The notes: generated by a model from the sequence alone, not told the origin. Positions 48,932 through 61,380 are shown, counted from the stretch's first letter. The stretch: DNA of 64,000 bases from Citrus sinensis (GCF_022201045.2 NC_068564.1:26999001-27063000), one strand, 5' to 3'. Made by a program: numbers and translations.

Positions 48932-49680
48932 TCAGTCAACAACAGCCGAAGTCTACACAAGTTTTTTTTTTTTGGGTAAAACAAGATCGTTCCTTCCCCT
49001 GACAAAAGCAATAACAGAGCAAATGAAGTCAATATTAATGACTTGAACCAATCAACAAAAGCGACAACATAATGTTTGGTTGCTAACAAGTAACACACTG
49101 AAAATTAAAAAAAAAAAAAAGTAATAATTTTTTTGAAAATTTTTGACCAACCCATCAATCTTTTCAGTGACATAGACAATTCTTTCAAGAAAAGTTATCA
49201 CCTTGAGTTCAAGAATTTTCCTGGGAAAATCTCTGAGAAAGTTCAGGAAGCAGATAAAAGTGTAGAGACTGGAAGAGTCGGAAGCAAAGACAGGAAGAGA
49301 AGACAAGTCAACACAAAATTATAAAAATAAATGGAACAATGCGAGAACAACTTGTGGCGCTAAGCAATTTGTTCGTAATACAGATAGCTGGATTGTTGGA
49401 AAAAAAAAAAAAAATGTCGTGTGTCTTTTTAGAAAGACGTATGATGTTGGTTTTTGAAATGCCGTTTCGCCTTTTGTTTTTTCAATTTTTTTAATTTTAT
49501 TAATTTTTATTTTTCGTGACAACTGACAAGTGTTTTTAGTTAGATTGTGGAGGCCTGTAAAAAATAAAATAAAAAAACACAGAATCTCTTTTTTAATATT
49601 GAAATTTAAAAAAAAATTGTCAGAAGATTTGTGGCATTTAATAATCAACGATATTCCATTTGCGGATTTTGTGATTTGTT
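48932..49680 (-). other. LPAAT upstream region (duplicated at 51.1-51.8 kb)
   Basis: Contains the 5' leader and promoter of the acyltransferase gene (minus strand). From about 49040 to 49680 it is related along its length to 51085-51840, with shared blocks such as ACAACATAATGTTT.GTTGCTAACAAG and GACAAGTGTTTT. Poly(T)/poly(A) runs lie at 48961-48975, 49108-49121 and 49400-49414. Confidence 0.6.
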
Positions 49681-50500
49681 TTTATTTGTTTGTGGATTAG
49701 ATTACCATATTTTTTAAATTTAAAAAAAAAATCAATTGGCAACATAGGCGGATCCTAGTTTTGGAGAAACAACTAAAACATTTTTATTTGTAATAATAAA
49801 AGAAACGAGTGAATATTGCTAAGCACGTTGGCGGTATAATTTGCTTTTTTTTAATAAAAATTATTTGGTGGCATTATTTTTAATTTCAAGGAATTTTATT
49901 TTTCAAATTTAGCATGAGCAAGGCCAGCAGTGACGTACCTACCGGCTTTAATAATTTTAATGATAATGCAAATCTTTAAGACCAATCCTTGTCAGAACAT
50001 TCTAGAGAGAGAAATAATTATGTGTTTTTTTTTTTAAATGTTATGTATATAATCAAAGTCAAATATAATAGAGAATGAAATGTATAATTAACTCAACATA
50101 TTCAAATTTAATATAATTAAAGTTTATTAAATTAAATAATCAATTGAAGAATTATTAGCAAATAATGCATATTTTGAAATAGGAAAATAATAGTAATTTA
50201 AAAAAAAGGGTTATTGATTTCATTATAATTATTTTTTCGGCCGGAAGATAAATATTGTAAACGGTAAGGGTGTCACTTTAAAAAAAAAATAAAGAAGGAA
50301 TAGGAAAATTAATTTTGTAGCACGAAAAAGCAACAAAAAAGTAAACACTATTACACAAAGATGTGAACTAATTTTGACAATTAAACACATGCCACAAAAA
50401 CTAAAAGTAAAAAACTAACGTGATAAACGACGCTGGCCCGCCACTAAAAGTTGACGGCATCTATGAGTGTTTTCCTTTTGGTGAAATAATAAGTTTAGGC
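49681..50500. other. AT-rich intergenic DNA
   Basis: No coding frame, RNA gene or clear repeat boundary. Contains long A and T tracts. Nothing specific is supported. Confidence 0.5.
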
Positions 50501-50670
50501 TATGGCTACGGTGGGGTTCACTTACTATGGAATACGAAACTCAATCATACACGTAAAATAATAAATAATATAAAATTTATTATAATTTATTTTTTATTAT
50601 TTATCATTTTACATGTGTAATTGAGATTCGTGCTCTATTATAGATGAACTCCAACATGGTCGAACCCATA
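50501..50670. repeat. 170-bp hairpin MITE
   Basis: The two halves are imperfect inverted repeats over nearly the whole length. The left arm TATGGCTACGGTGGGGTTCA...CGAAACTCAATCATACACGT matches the reverse complement of the right arm (TATGGGTTCGACCATGTTGG...CGAATCTCAATTACACATGT). The centre is AT-only. This is the classic fold-back MITE shape. No convincing target duplication was found. Confidence 0.8.
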
Positions 50671-51084
50671 TGTTTATCATGAGAGTAATATAAAGAAATA
50701 TTTCTTATCAATAAATAAATAAGGAAATATTTTAAATGAGGCTCACTAATTTAATTTGGAACTACAATAAGTCCAAATTATAAGACAAATAATGATATTC
50801 ACACATAACTAGCACACGAAATTAACACAAAGGCATGTTTTATTGTGTTTGATGTTGTCAGGTACCACGCAATTACTCACTAGCACCAAACCAATACACC
50901 TAAAAGTCAATTTCTCAATTATTACATAATTAAGTGGGAGTAGGTATTTGTTAAGATGCAAAAAATTTAATTTGAGAGCTGGATTAGATATTTCTCGAGA
51001 TGCAACAAATTTAATTTGTACTTATTTTTTTAATAATTTTCTGTCATATGAAAATTTAATTGATGAGTTGAAGAAAGTCAATAG

Positions 51085-51840
51085 ATAATAATCAACATTA
51101 ATAACAACATAATGTTTAGTTGCTAACAAGCACCAAAATTCAAAATAAAAAAACCAACCTCAAGTAATTTTTTTTTTTTACCCACCAATATTTTTAGTGA
51201 AAAAAATTTTAATTTTTTTGTGTTAAATACTTATTGGGAGAGTTTTGCCGTCCTAGTAGTCCTGCCTAGTTTAAATCTAAATTAGTTGGAGATCAATATA
51301 ATATTCGAATACCAAATAATTTAATAAATAAATAAATAACTTTAATTCTTTATTACCTTGAGTCATAAAGAGATGTGCTGTGATGGAAAGGCAATCTCTT
51401 TGGAGTCTCAAAGCGGATAAGTGTGCTGAGAATGAAAAGCGAAGGCAAGAAGGGGAGACAAAACAAGAGAAAACAACATGAATACAAGACAAACGAGAGA
51501 AGAATTTGCGTCGCCAAGGCAAATTGCCTACAGAATTGTTGAAAGAATTGTCACGTGGCTTTTAGTTTTAGGCATGGCATTGGTTTCGTAGTTTTGTATT
51601 TTATTTATTTTATTATTTTATTGGGGTGACAAGTGTTTTAGTTGTAATTGTCAATTGTGGTGTGGGGTGGGGCCAGGACCCAAAAAGGAAAAAAAAGAAA
51701 ATTCTCCTTTTTAATTAACATCGAAATTGAAAAATTCGCTCATAGACTCATACAGAGAGGATTTGGTAGGTAAACACATTATACACCTCAAGGGCATTCC
51801 ATAGATGGATTTAGGGATTTGTTTTTCAGAAGTGCTTTCG
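51085..51840. repeat. Second copy of the LPAAT upstream segment
   Basis: Aligns in the same orientation with 49040-49680: the shared words include ACAACATAATGTTTAGTTGC near the start, a GACAAGTGTTTTAGTT block at about 51628 and ATTCCAT.G.TGGATTT...TTTGTTTTT near the end. It lacks any acyltransferase coding exon at its left side. The copies are well diverged, so the duplication is old. Confidence 0.7.
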
Positions 51841-52131
51841 AAGAAGCAACTTTTGTCATTTGTCTATTCGCAAGTTATTTATAAAAGTATTTGAAAAAAA
51901 AAATAGTTGGATAATGCAATTTTTATAATATAAAAAATCAATAGAAAACAATAACTTTTAAGAAATAACTAAAAAAAATTGTGATGATAAAAGATAAACA
52001 AATGACTAATTTATTTTCAAATAAATTGTGTACACTTATTGACAACAAACAAAACAAGCACTCAATTTCATTCATTGTTACATACTTGCAGTAACATATT
52101 GATGATGATGGAGGAGGGGAAGTTTATGTAA
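51841..52131. other. AT-rich intergenic DNA
   Basis: Short AT-rich spacer with no gene or repeat that I can support. Confidence 0.4.
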
Positions 52132-53010
52132 CATAGGTATTGACTCATCCAACATAATTCTTATCACCGAAATCCACGGTTTTCTTGTTACCTACAACCA
52201 AGGGCAGAGCTCAGAGGAAAACTCTCCGATGGTCAAATTTAAACTTATAATTCTTAAGTTCTTAAAAATAATAAGTTACTACCCAACTAAATCATCCAAA
52301 ATAAGATATAAAAAAAAATTACTTAGGCTATTATTTAATAATGTCAATAATTTATGAAAAAAGAAAAGAAAAGAAATTGCATTTATAATTTATGATTGAA
52401 AATAATTAAAAAGTAAAAAAGACACCCCCGCCCATACAAAATCATCCAAAAATAATAAAAGTCTGTATTGACTTTTCACACTAATTTTTCATATTTTGTT
52501 TAGCAGCCCCAATTTTTTTTTTTTCAAAACTCTACAGGCGTCGCTGCACCCTTCAGTCCTACATACTCTCGGCCTCTGCGTATGATGATGTTTAGAATAT
52601 GCTTGCTGTTATCTTGACCGACATGACCGATATGCATCACTATAAACACGTATACTTTTAGATTGTTAGGTTTACTTATTTTTTATCAGAGGAGGTGAGA
52701 GTAAAGTTAATTACTACTCCTTTGCGATATTAAAATATTATATTATAACAAGCATTAAAATATACTTTCAATTAGGTTATAAAATGTCACTTATCCTTTA
52801 GTGCATAGGGGAAAAATAATTGCTTTTTATCAATAAATTGTTTCTAGCATAGGTATTGGTTCATTTAACATAATTCTTATCACCAGAAATCTACAACTTT
52901 CTTGTTATTATTACCATAATAGTATTTAAAATATGTTTACCGTTCCTTGACCAATGTGACTAATATGCATCACTGCAAACATGTACGTTTTTGTATCATT
53001 GGGTTTCATT
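52132..53010. repeat. Diverged tandem duplication; left copy interrupted by an insertion
   Basis: The right copy (about 52849-53010) is continuous: CATAGGTATTGGTTCAT...AACATAATTCTTATCACC...CTTGTTAT...ATGTTTACCGTT...TATGCATCACTGCAAACA. The left copy has the same words but split: 52132-52195 and 52584-52680, with about 390 bp between them. The inserted block starts AAGGGCAGAGCTCAGAGG (52200) and near its end has GGCGTCGCTGCACCCTT (to 52553), loosely inverted ends that suggest a small transposed element. Confidence 0.65.
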
Positions 53011-54347
53011 AATTTCTAAGAAAGAAATGAAATTCTAACTATGCAACTTCATGAATTGGGTAATAAAAAAAATCTACTAAAATTACTATACAATTTAAAT
53101 TGTTGCTTTAAGAAATACGAATAACAAAAAATTTAACAAAGTATAAATTTAAAAGGAGTAAGGGAGAAGAAAATAAACATGTGGATTTTTATGTGGTTCG
53201 GCAAACCCATCTACGTCCACGTCTTCAAGCAAATTATGCTTGAGAATTTTACTATCCAAACTTTCTAAAACTTCAAGTTCTTACAATTAACTTCTAAGAT
53301 ATCAATAAATATTTTTACAAATAGTGTTTTACTCACACACACATTTCCTCAAGTGTATGTAGATTAGGAAAATAAAAGGTCAAGATTAGTTGTATGAACA
53401 AGTTTTAACTTAAATGAGATTGACAAGTTGTTAGATTTGGATTTTTATAGTTTAAAGAATCAAACTAGTCACTATTAACTTTCCGAAAATTTGTTGGATC
53501 GTTGTTAAAATAAGGCGGTTAGCTGCTATACTGTTGTAACAAGTTACGTTATAAAAATCAAATTTGAAATTTTGTCTAAGCAATTTGCTGCTAGATTTAG
53601 CTGGCTAGCAGCTACCTTTTTGTACATCGGGCAGTTAGCTGTTACTGTTCTAAAATTTATAGTTTTACCTTAAAACTTTTAGAAATTATATTATGGATAA
53701 AAGTGTCTTAAAATTTTACAAATAGGTCCACCTCCAAAATTTAAAACAACATTTTATTGATATCAAAATTTTCAAAATCTTTCATATTAGTCCATTATTT
53801 TGAAAAAAAAACCAATTTCATAAAATTATTTGTCTTGTAACTATAAAGCCTTTAGTTTATGAAAAATGGTGATTTATTAAACAAAATTATGAGCTTTTAA
53901 AATGTTAAATCATGCATACATTAAATCATACCGGCTTTACAAGAATTATAGCAGTGGAGATCACTTTGAGCTAGTCCTCTTAACATTCGTCTTCATCGTG
54001 CCGTTGTCCATTGCTTGTTTTGAGCTTGATATCATTTGAATGAATTTTGTCCTTTAAGAACTAGTGAGGCTGTGAAATAAACATTTAGTATTTTACCCTT
54101 ATGTGGTTTGTTATCATCAAAATTATGGTTTGTTCAACCCTTTACGCTAATAAGAAAAAAGAAGAGCATCACTGAAAATAAGTAGAGGATAATTGATTTT
54201 AAATATTTTATTTTTCAGGAATATTATTTCTATTTTTTGAACTTAATTAATTTTAGATTGATGTAAAATATAACTAGTAAATTATTAATTTTATCAAACG
54301 ACTATAAATTTGATTAATGACATAAATATCTTTGAGCAGCTCATGAG
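53011..54347. other. AT-rich intergenic DNA with repeat-like pieces
   Basis: A block at about 53190-53225 (ATGTGGTTCGGCAAACCCAT, then CTACGTCCACG) resembles a widespread plant repeat word, and a GCAGTTAGCTG/TTAGCTGCTA cluster occurs at 53515-53645. No gene, LTR pair or target duplication could be defined. Confidence 0.35.
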
Positions 54348-54828
54348 TAGGCATGCCAAGCCCAAGCCCGAGCTCGATAAAAGCCCGATTGTTTTACTTC
54401 GGGTAGGGTCAAGCCCAACCCTAATTGGGTTAGGGAAAGCCCGAGCCCGACCAAATATTTTATTAATTTTTAATATTTAAATAGTTTAAATTTACCTCCC
54501 CTAATATATTAAAATATAAAAACTTTAAAATTATTTAAAGTAAAAATAATCATAAGAATTACTTTAATCAATGTCTCAACGATAAAATTATATAAATAAT
54601 TAAACTTAAATAAAAAATCATGTCTTATTCAAATAAAAACACACATTTTTTTTTATTATTGAGTGGTCATGTTGGGTCGGCTAAAGCCCAAATCTTGATC
54701 CGAACTTGATCGGGATTTGATTTTTAAGCTCGAGCGCGAATTTTAACCCTTAAATTCGAGTCAAACTCAAAAATTTCAGGTCGGATCAATCATGTCAAAA
54801 TTCAGATCGAGTTTTTTTGCCATCCCTA
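54348..54828. mobile_element. Non-autonomous hAT-like element with GCCCGAGCCC subterminal repeats
   Basis: The left terminus TAGGCATGCCAA and the reverse complement of the right terminus TAGGGATGGCAA match at 10 of 12 positions. Subterminal AAGCCCGAGCCCGA-type words resemble those of the element at 41712-42299, so the two are probably one family. Flanking 8-mers (CTCATGAG, ATTATGGG) match only partly. It has no coding capacity. Confidence 0.65.
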
Positions 54829-55890
54829 ATTATGGGAATGAGCACTGTAAAAATACAGATCATTCAAAAAAATATATGATAAGAGAGTCGAGCTCTTTAA
54901 GAGTAATTTTCTAACTACTTTAAATTTTATTTTGTACATTATACAAATTTGACTTTTAAGTTAAAACAAGTAGTGCTGGTAATAAGGGTTTCTTGAAAAG
55001 TTTTAACTATTTTTTATGATAAAAGAAAATAAGCAAAAGATTGATGACATTAATGTAAAAAGAGAAATTATCATTAAACCTCTCGTTCAATGAACGTATT
55101 CTAATATTACCCACTCAACGTGTGAAGTTTTTTTTATTGAAGGACTGATATGTGATAGCTGCTTAAGCGGGCAAATAGGAGAGTTTGTCTCCTTACCACC
55201 ACCTCAATTGTTTTCTATTCTAAGGCCTGCGTTTCAGCTTGATTTGTTTAATCTCTTCATCATCGAAGGCATTGCTGCCCTTGCTGTTTTATATTACAAG
55301 GTACTGCCTTTCTCATGACCTTTAAAATTCAAATTTTTGTAAACTTGATATTCTCATTGTTCTTATAATTTGTTTGTATAGTTTTGGACTGCTTGGTTAC
55401 TGGGAAAATGGATAAATTTGAAAGAAAATGAAATTCTGGGTCTTTTTATTTTGTGGGTGCCCTTGTTTTGGTTTACGGGAATTGGAAAAAGTCAACCATT
55501 TTGAGTGAAATGGTAATGTCAGGTTCAGTGGGGAGATTTTTTATTTTATGTTATTTAAGTAGATAAAGAATGAATGAATGACTGAAATTGGATACTCTAT
55601 TGTTGTTTTGTTGGTATGTATTTATAGACCGATGCATATGATGTCATGTCTTTTGGATGTTGCTTTATAACAGTAACATTTTTCTGAATGCGTTTTCATC
55701 TGACGCAGGTCTTGGTTTTGGCACATAGAAAGGAATTGGTTTAGATGCTTCTTTTTAGGAAGTGAAGGAAACAAAAGGGTGAAGTCATTTTAGGTGCTTT
55801 GTTCTTGGTTTGTGTTATAATGGTTGTTTTGGTAGATATAAGCTCCTTTTAGATTGAATTTTTTTTTTAAAGCACTCAGGGTAAATTAAA
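54829..55890 (+). promoter_or_regulatory. HSP70-16 promoter, leader and leader intron
   Basis: Upstream of the HSP70-16 start. A likely leader exon ends at 55300 (TATTACAAG before GTACTGCC). A leader intron then runs to an acceptor at 55708 (TGACGCAG) or 55879 (GCACTCAG). The start ATG is at 55891. I saw no convincing heat-shock element array (nGAAnnTTCn), which fits the largely constitutive expression expected for Hsp110-type genes. Boundaries are inferred from splice consensus. Confidence 0.5.
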
Positions 55891-58800
55891 ATGAGTGTGG
55901 TGGGATTTGATATTGGAAACGAGAACTGTGTTATTGCCACAGTGAAGCATCGGGGTGTTGATGTGTTGTTGAATGAGGAATCAAATCGTGAAACCCCCAG
56001 TATTGTATGTTTTGGGGAGAAGCAAAGGTTTATTGGGGCTGCTGGCTATGCTTCTGCAATGATGCATCCAAAATCAACAGTATCTCAAGTGAAGAGACTT
56101 ATTGGTAGGAGATACGGTGACCCTGTTGTTCAAAAGGATCTGATGGTGTTACCATTTGAATCTTGTGAAAGTCCAGATGGTGGCATTAGCATTAAATTGA
56201 AATACTTGGGTGAGACACATACATTTTGCCCTGTTCAGGTTATGGGGATGCTCTTTTCACATTTGAAAGATGTTGCGGAGAAAAATTTGGAAATGCCTGT
56301 CGTAGACTGTGTGATTGGGGTTCCATCATACTTTACAGATTTGCAGAGACGAGAGTATTTGAATGCTGCTTCTATTGCTGGATTGAGGCCTTTGAGATTG
56401 ATACATGACTGCACTGCAACTGCACTTGGTTACGGAATTTATAAAACAGATTTTGCTAATGGAGGAAAATCCTATATTGCATTTGTTGATATTGGTCATT
56501 CTGATACTCAGGTCTCCATTGTATCGTTTGAAGCTGGGCATATGAAGGTTCTGTCACATGCTTTTGATAGCAGTTTGGGAGGCAGAGACTTTGATGATGT
56601 GTTGTTTGGTTATTTTGCAGCAAAGTTCAAGGAGCAGTACAAGATAAATGTTTACTCCAATGTCAGGGCCTGCATTAGGTTAAGGGCAGCATGTGAGAAG
56701 TTGAAGAAGGTTCTTAGTGCAAATGCAGAGGCGCCTTTAAATATTGAGTGTTTGATGGATGAGAAAGATGTTAGAGGTTTCATTAAGAGGGAGGAGTTTG
56801 AGGAGCTTGCTTCAGGATTAACAGAGAAGATTGCTATTCCTTGTAGAAAAGCTTTAGCTGATGCAGGGTTGCATGTGGACAAAATCCATTCTGTTGAGAT
56901 TGTTGGGTCTGGGTCAAGGATACCAGCTATTACTAGATTGTTAACTTCTCTATTTGGGAGAGAACCCAGACGATCGCTGAATGCAAGTGAGTGTGTGGCA
57001 CGTGGATGTGCTCTCCAGTGTGCAATGCTTAGTCCGGCTTTTCGGGTCAGAGAATATGAGGTATGTGGAAATAAATCTCAGTTCTTGGTTTTTCAGTCAA
57101 TTGTGTGTGGGTTATTTCTTAGGCCATGGACATGTTAGTTAAATCAAGGACACACTTACTGTTGCAAATTACTTTGTGAAAAACTGAAAATTGCTTTTCT
57201 TAAAGCTGAAGAACTATTGACAACTCACTGTGTTGTTTATTTCAAACTTTCTCCAATTATTGACATGAAGAAGGAAAGAAACTGATACATAACAAGAAAC
57301 TTAATCATTGTTCTTTTGGCTGTGGGGACGCTTACATATATCTGATATTAAGAGAAATTCTTAAACATTGCCCAGAAAATGTGCAGCCAAATTGAGATAA
57401 TGCTATACAGTTCTTATTATGAATCAGCACTAGAATTGAAACGACTCCTCTTTTATGCATGTTTTGGTTGATAAAAGAACGAATGTGTGAAGACTTACAG
57501 CTAATTCTTTTGTGAAAGAATATAAATAATCCTGTGCTTAGTGCAAGTAATTTCAGAAGAAATTGTTGGCTGCTCAGCCTGAAATCTGATTGTTTTGTCT
57601 ACTGAAACTGCTTTCATCTTTCCTTATATTTTCTGCTAAATGAAATTTAGAAATTGTTTTTACCCTTCGGCATGTTATTCCCTGTGCAAATGAATGGCTT
57701 TTTGGTAACTCCAATTCTTGGTCTTGTGCAGGTTCAAGATTGTAATCCTTACTCCATAGGTATCTCATCAGATGAAGGTCCAATTTGCATAGGATCAAAT
57801 ACAAATGGTGAAGTGTTCCCTAAAGGCCAACCCATTCCATGTGTTAAAGTTTTGACACTTCAGCGGAGCAGTTTGTTCCACTTGGAATTATTCTACACGA
57901 ATCCAAATGAATTGCCACCTGGCATATCTTCAAAAGTTAGTTGTTTCACTGTAAGTGTACTTTGAAGAGATTTGGAACTGTTTCATTATTTTGTATAGAT
58001 TAGGCTAAGACATGCAGGAGGTTTTTCAAGTATCAACATTATTCGATTTATATCTGTCATTAATATGTTTTGCTACTTGTAGTTCAGATGTAACTTTTAT
58101 GAGTGGATTACAGGGTTTCTTAGTTTCTGAGTTATTGCTTATGCAGATTGGCCCTTTCCAAGGCTCTAACAGTGAAAATGCAAAGGTTAAAGTTACAGTT
58201 AAATTAAATCTCCACGGTATTGTCAGTGTTGAGTCGGCTTGGGTAAGTAAGAAGTCTCATTTTCATCTGTCAACTTGCTATGTTTTTCATTTTCTTGGAG
58301 CTTTTACTATGTGATATAATTTATTACTTTTCAGTTGATAGAAGGTCATGGAGATGATCCAGTTACAAAGCACAATGCTCGCTCAAAAATGGACAAAATG
58401 GAGTCCGAAGGTGTTTCTATTGATTCCTCAACAACGGTTGAAGATGTGCAAGATAGTGCCTCCGTACAGTCCAAATCGTCTCATTCTTCGGTAAATTTCT
58501 TGCCAATCTCCTTTTTCTTGTGCATGGATCTGATATCTCATTACTTGATTTCTACCTTTCTTTATGTAATGGGAACAGGAGACAGTTCTGTTTATCTAAT
58601 GATTCCAACCTTAAATTTGGAAACATAAGAATATTTTCCCATAATTTATTTTTGGTTGCTGAGAAATTCTTAGTGGTAGAATTTATTTTTGCAGAATCTT
58701 AGGGAACAACGCATTCAAGTAGATGTAAAAGTTTCTTCACTGTGTTTCATGCAGGCTGTTAGTGTGGTAAGAGATAAAGCTGGCAGGAGGCTTGATATAT

Positions 58801-60678
58801 CAATCAGTGAGACTATATATGGTGGGATGACCAAACCTGAGCTTGCACTGGCTCAAGAGACAGAAAATCTGTTGGCCCAACAGGACATAACTATGGAACA
58901 GACTAAAGACAAGAAAAATGCGTTGGAATCATACGTCTATGAGATGCGAAATAAGGTAAAAATCGACATTTCAAAAATACAGATTGTCATCATCCCAAGA
59001 TATAAAGAAATTACAAAGTTTTTGACTCAATTTGCTCTATTGTGTAGTAAAACCTATTTGATTTTCAGATGCACTCAAGGATTGCAGTACATTTCTGATG
59101 CATCTAGAACTCAGTACTAGTATTATGGTGTGATATTGGAATATATGATGCATTTAAAAGAAGTATATGATGCACAGCCAGCTGGCTATGTAATTACACT
59201 TCATCACTCTCATATTTTCAGTTAATAACAATTTAAATTTTCATTATGTTTGCTGGAGATGTGAAAAATTTACAATTAAGAATCATGCTGTGGAGACATT
59301 GCGAGATTTCAACTTTTAATAATATGAAAAATATAAAAATTTAGAATCTTGACTTTAGTTAAACTTGTTAAATTTTTTGTTATTAGTTTCATGTATTTGT
59401 ACAAGTACTGGCTTCTGAAACCATAATGTATTGGTGAATAGCTTTTTAGCACGTATCGAAGCTTTGCATCAGATCAGGAGAGAGAAGGCATATCCAGGAG
59501 CCTTCAGGAGACAGAGGAGTGGCTTTACGACGACGGTGATGATGAAACTGCAAACACTTACGCCTCAAAACTGGAGGATCTCAAGAAAGTGAGTTTCACT
59601 TTTCTGGCTCTCAAGTTTTACCTTTAATATATATTGTTTTTTAATTTTATGTTCCAATGCTTTTTTCTAGTTGGTGGATCCAATTGAAAATCGATATAAA
59701 GATGGAGAAGCACGAGCACAAGCTACAAGAGATTTGTTACAATGCATCGTAGAGTATCGGACGGCTGTTGGTTCTCTTCCACCCGAGGAGCAAGATTTTG
59801 TACGATAACCATTCTGTCATTGTGAAAACTGTATAACTCAATTCTGTCATCGTGAAGACTATATAACTCAATTCTTGGTAATTTCTTTAATGATTTCATT
59901 TTCCATGTTCAGATCATTAGCGAGTGCTACAAAGCAGAGCAGTGGCTCAGGGAGATAGCCCAACAACAAGATTCGTTGCCAAAGAACACTGACCCGATCT
60001 TATGGTCAGGTGACATCAAGAGAAGAACAGAGGACCTGAAATTGTACTAGTCTTGTGCTTTTAATTTTCATTTTAGAAAATTCATGATTTTATTGTTCTA
60101 TTATAGCTCAGCAAAAGTAAAAACTGACAACTTTCATCAATGCCTATGCCCATTGAGTATATGATATCTGATTGTCCAATTCACTAATTTTCAAGAACAA
60201 ATTAGTTCTTGTAATTATTTACATATCATATCTACAGGTAGGAGATTAGGAAAAGCGTCATATATCATTGTCAAAATATAAAGGGACATTATATACTGCC
60301 AGCTCATTTTGTTATTTTCATTTGCCTTGATCTGACACTCCCTTATTATCCATCTTAATTCTGGCTCCCATCCTTTGCAGTCTTTAATTTGTCACTGTAC
60401 TTATGGCTCCATCACCATTTTTAATGGCTTTCTTCTCATTGTCCTTCTTTAGACTAATATATCCTTTAGAGACATTATTTCGTGCATTGCACCCAGTATG
60501 CATTCACCACTGTTTGCTTTCAATGATCCTTATTTTAATCTAAGCATTGCACCCAGTATGCATTCACCACTGTTTGCTTTCAATGATCCTTATTTTAATC
60601 TAAAGGATTGGCTGATATTTGTTTATGTATTTCAGGAAGTGCCAGCATTTATTGAAAGGTGAGACTCCAGATGCCTAG
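55891..60678 (+). CDS. HSP70-16: Heat shock 70 kDa protein 16-like (Hsp110-type chaperone)
   Basis: Hsp110-type proteins act as nucleotide-exchange partners of Hsp70 and as holdases. Nine coding exons join in frame: 55891-57060, 57732-57950, 58147-58242, 58335-58490, 58755-58955, 59442-59588, 59671-59799, 59913-60043 and 60636-60678, giving 763 residues. The large first exon encodes the actin-like ATPase domain (GFDIGNENCVIA at 5-16, GVPSYFTDLQR, FVDIGHSDTQVSI, IVGSGSRIPAI). Later exons encode the beta domain with a loop insertion, then the helical lid (KDKKNALESYVYEMRNK, LQETEEWLYDDGDDE, LVDPIENRYKDGEARAQA). The C-terminus ends GETPDA and lacks the EEVD tail of cytosolic Hsp70. Exon 5 has an in-frame alternative acceptor at 58694 that would add 20 residues. 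Confidence 0.94.
59811..59870 (+). repeat. Two tandem 30-bp units in HSP70-16 intron 7
   Basis: The unit beginning ATTCTGTCAT repeats at 59811-59840 and 59841-59870 with a few substitutions (TGTGAAAACTG versus CGTGAAGACTA). It is confined to the intron of 113 bases after exon 7. Confidence 0.9.
60484..60603 (+). repeat. Perfect 60-bp tandem duplication in HSP70-16 intron 8
   Basis: The unit beginning GCATTGCACCCAGTATGCAT and ending TTTTAATCTAA occurs at 60484-60543 and again, without any difference, at 60544-60603. It lies about 30 bases before the final splice acceptor (exon 9 starts at 60636). Identity implies a very recent event or an assembly artefact. Confidence 0.97.
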
Positions 60679-61380
60679 GTTTCCGAACAGCAAGGATAGT
60701 TTCAAGGTGTAGATGGGATTCTTCGAGAGTGGCTTTACCCCAGAAGCTGTTATTTAGCATACCCTACTGACAACTGTCGAGACTGTTAGCCATACAAAAT
60801 TGCATATACTTATATTATATATATTTTTTGGCAGCTAAGGGGAAAATACACTAATATTTTGTGGCTTTTACTGTCCTCATATATAGATGTTGAAGATGTT
60901 ATTACATAGGATATAGTTGTAGAAAAAAAGCATTGTATTTAAGTGAGAATATGCTAATACCGATTATAGTGGAGTTGTTTTGATTCTATACACTCACTAC
61001 AAGAGCAGCATGCTTTTACTTTTCGGTTTGTTGTATCTTTGAAATTCGATCAATTTTGCAAATGTGTCCTTGCTAATGCAATGTTAACAAATTTGATTAA
61101 TTTTTTGAAACATTTTGAATTTTTGTTCTTCATTTCTTACTGGGATTGCAAAATTGGAGTCCTGAAAATGTGTCTTTGAACCTTTGCGAAAGTATAATTC
61201 TATAGAGCATCAGGTTTGACACAAGGTTATTTCATCCATGAAGGATTCAATAAAAGAAGGAAAAAGAAAATGAAGGAAGGAGATTCAACAAGAATGCAGA
61301 TCAAAATTGTCTATTGCAAAAATCAACTGTTATAATACAATGAAGAAATGAAAATTGGATATCTAATATACATGTAGGTA
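60679..61380. other. Convergent 3' regions of HSP70-16 and the 61.4-kb gene
   Basis: This interval should hold both 3' untranslated regions. No additional gene is visible. Confidence 0.55.

Noticed and set aside
55075..55110. Heat-shock element upstream of HSP70-16
   Set aside because: GAA and TTC words occur (TTCAATGAACGTATTC), but the spacing does not follow nGAAnnTTCn.
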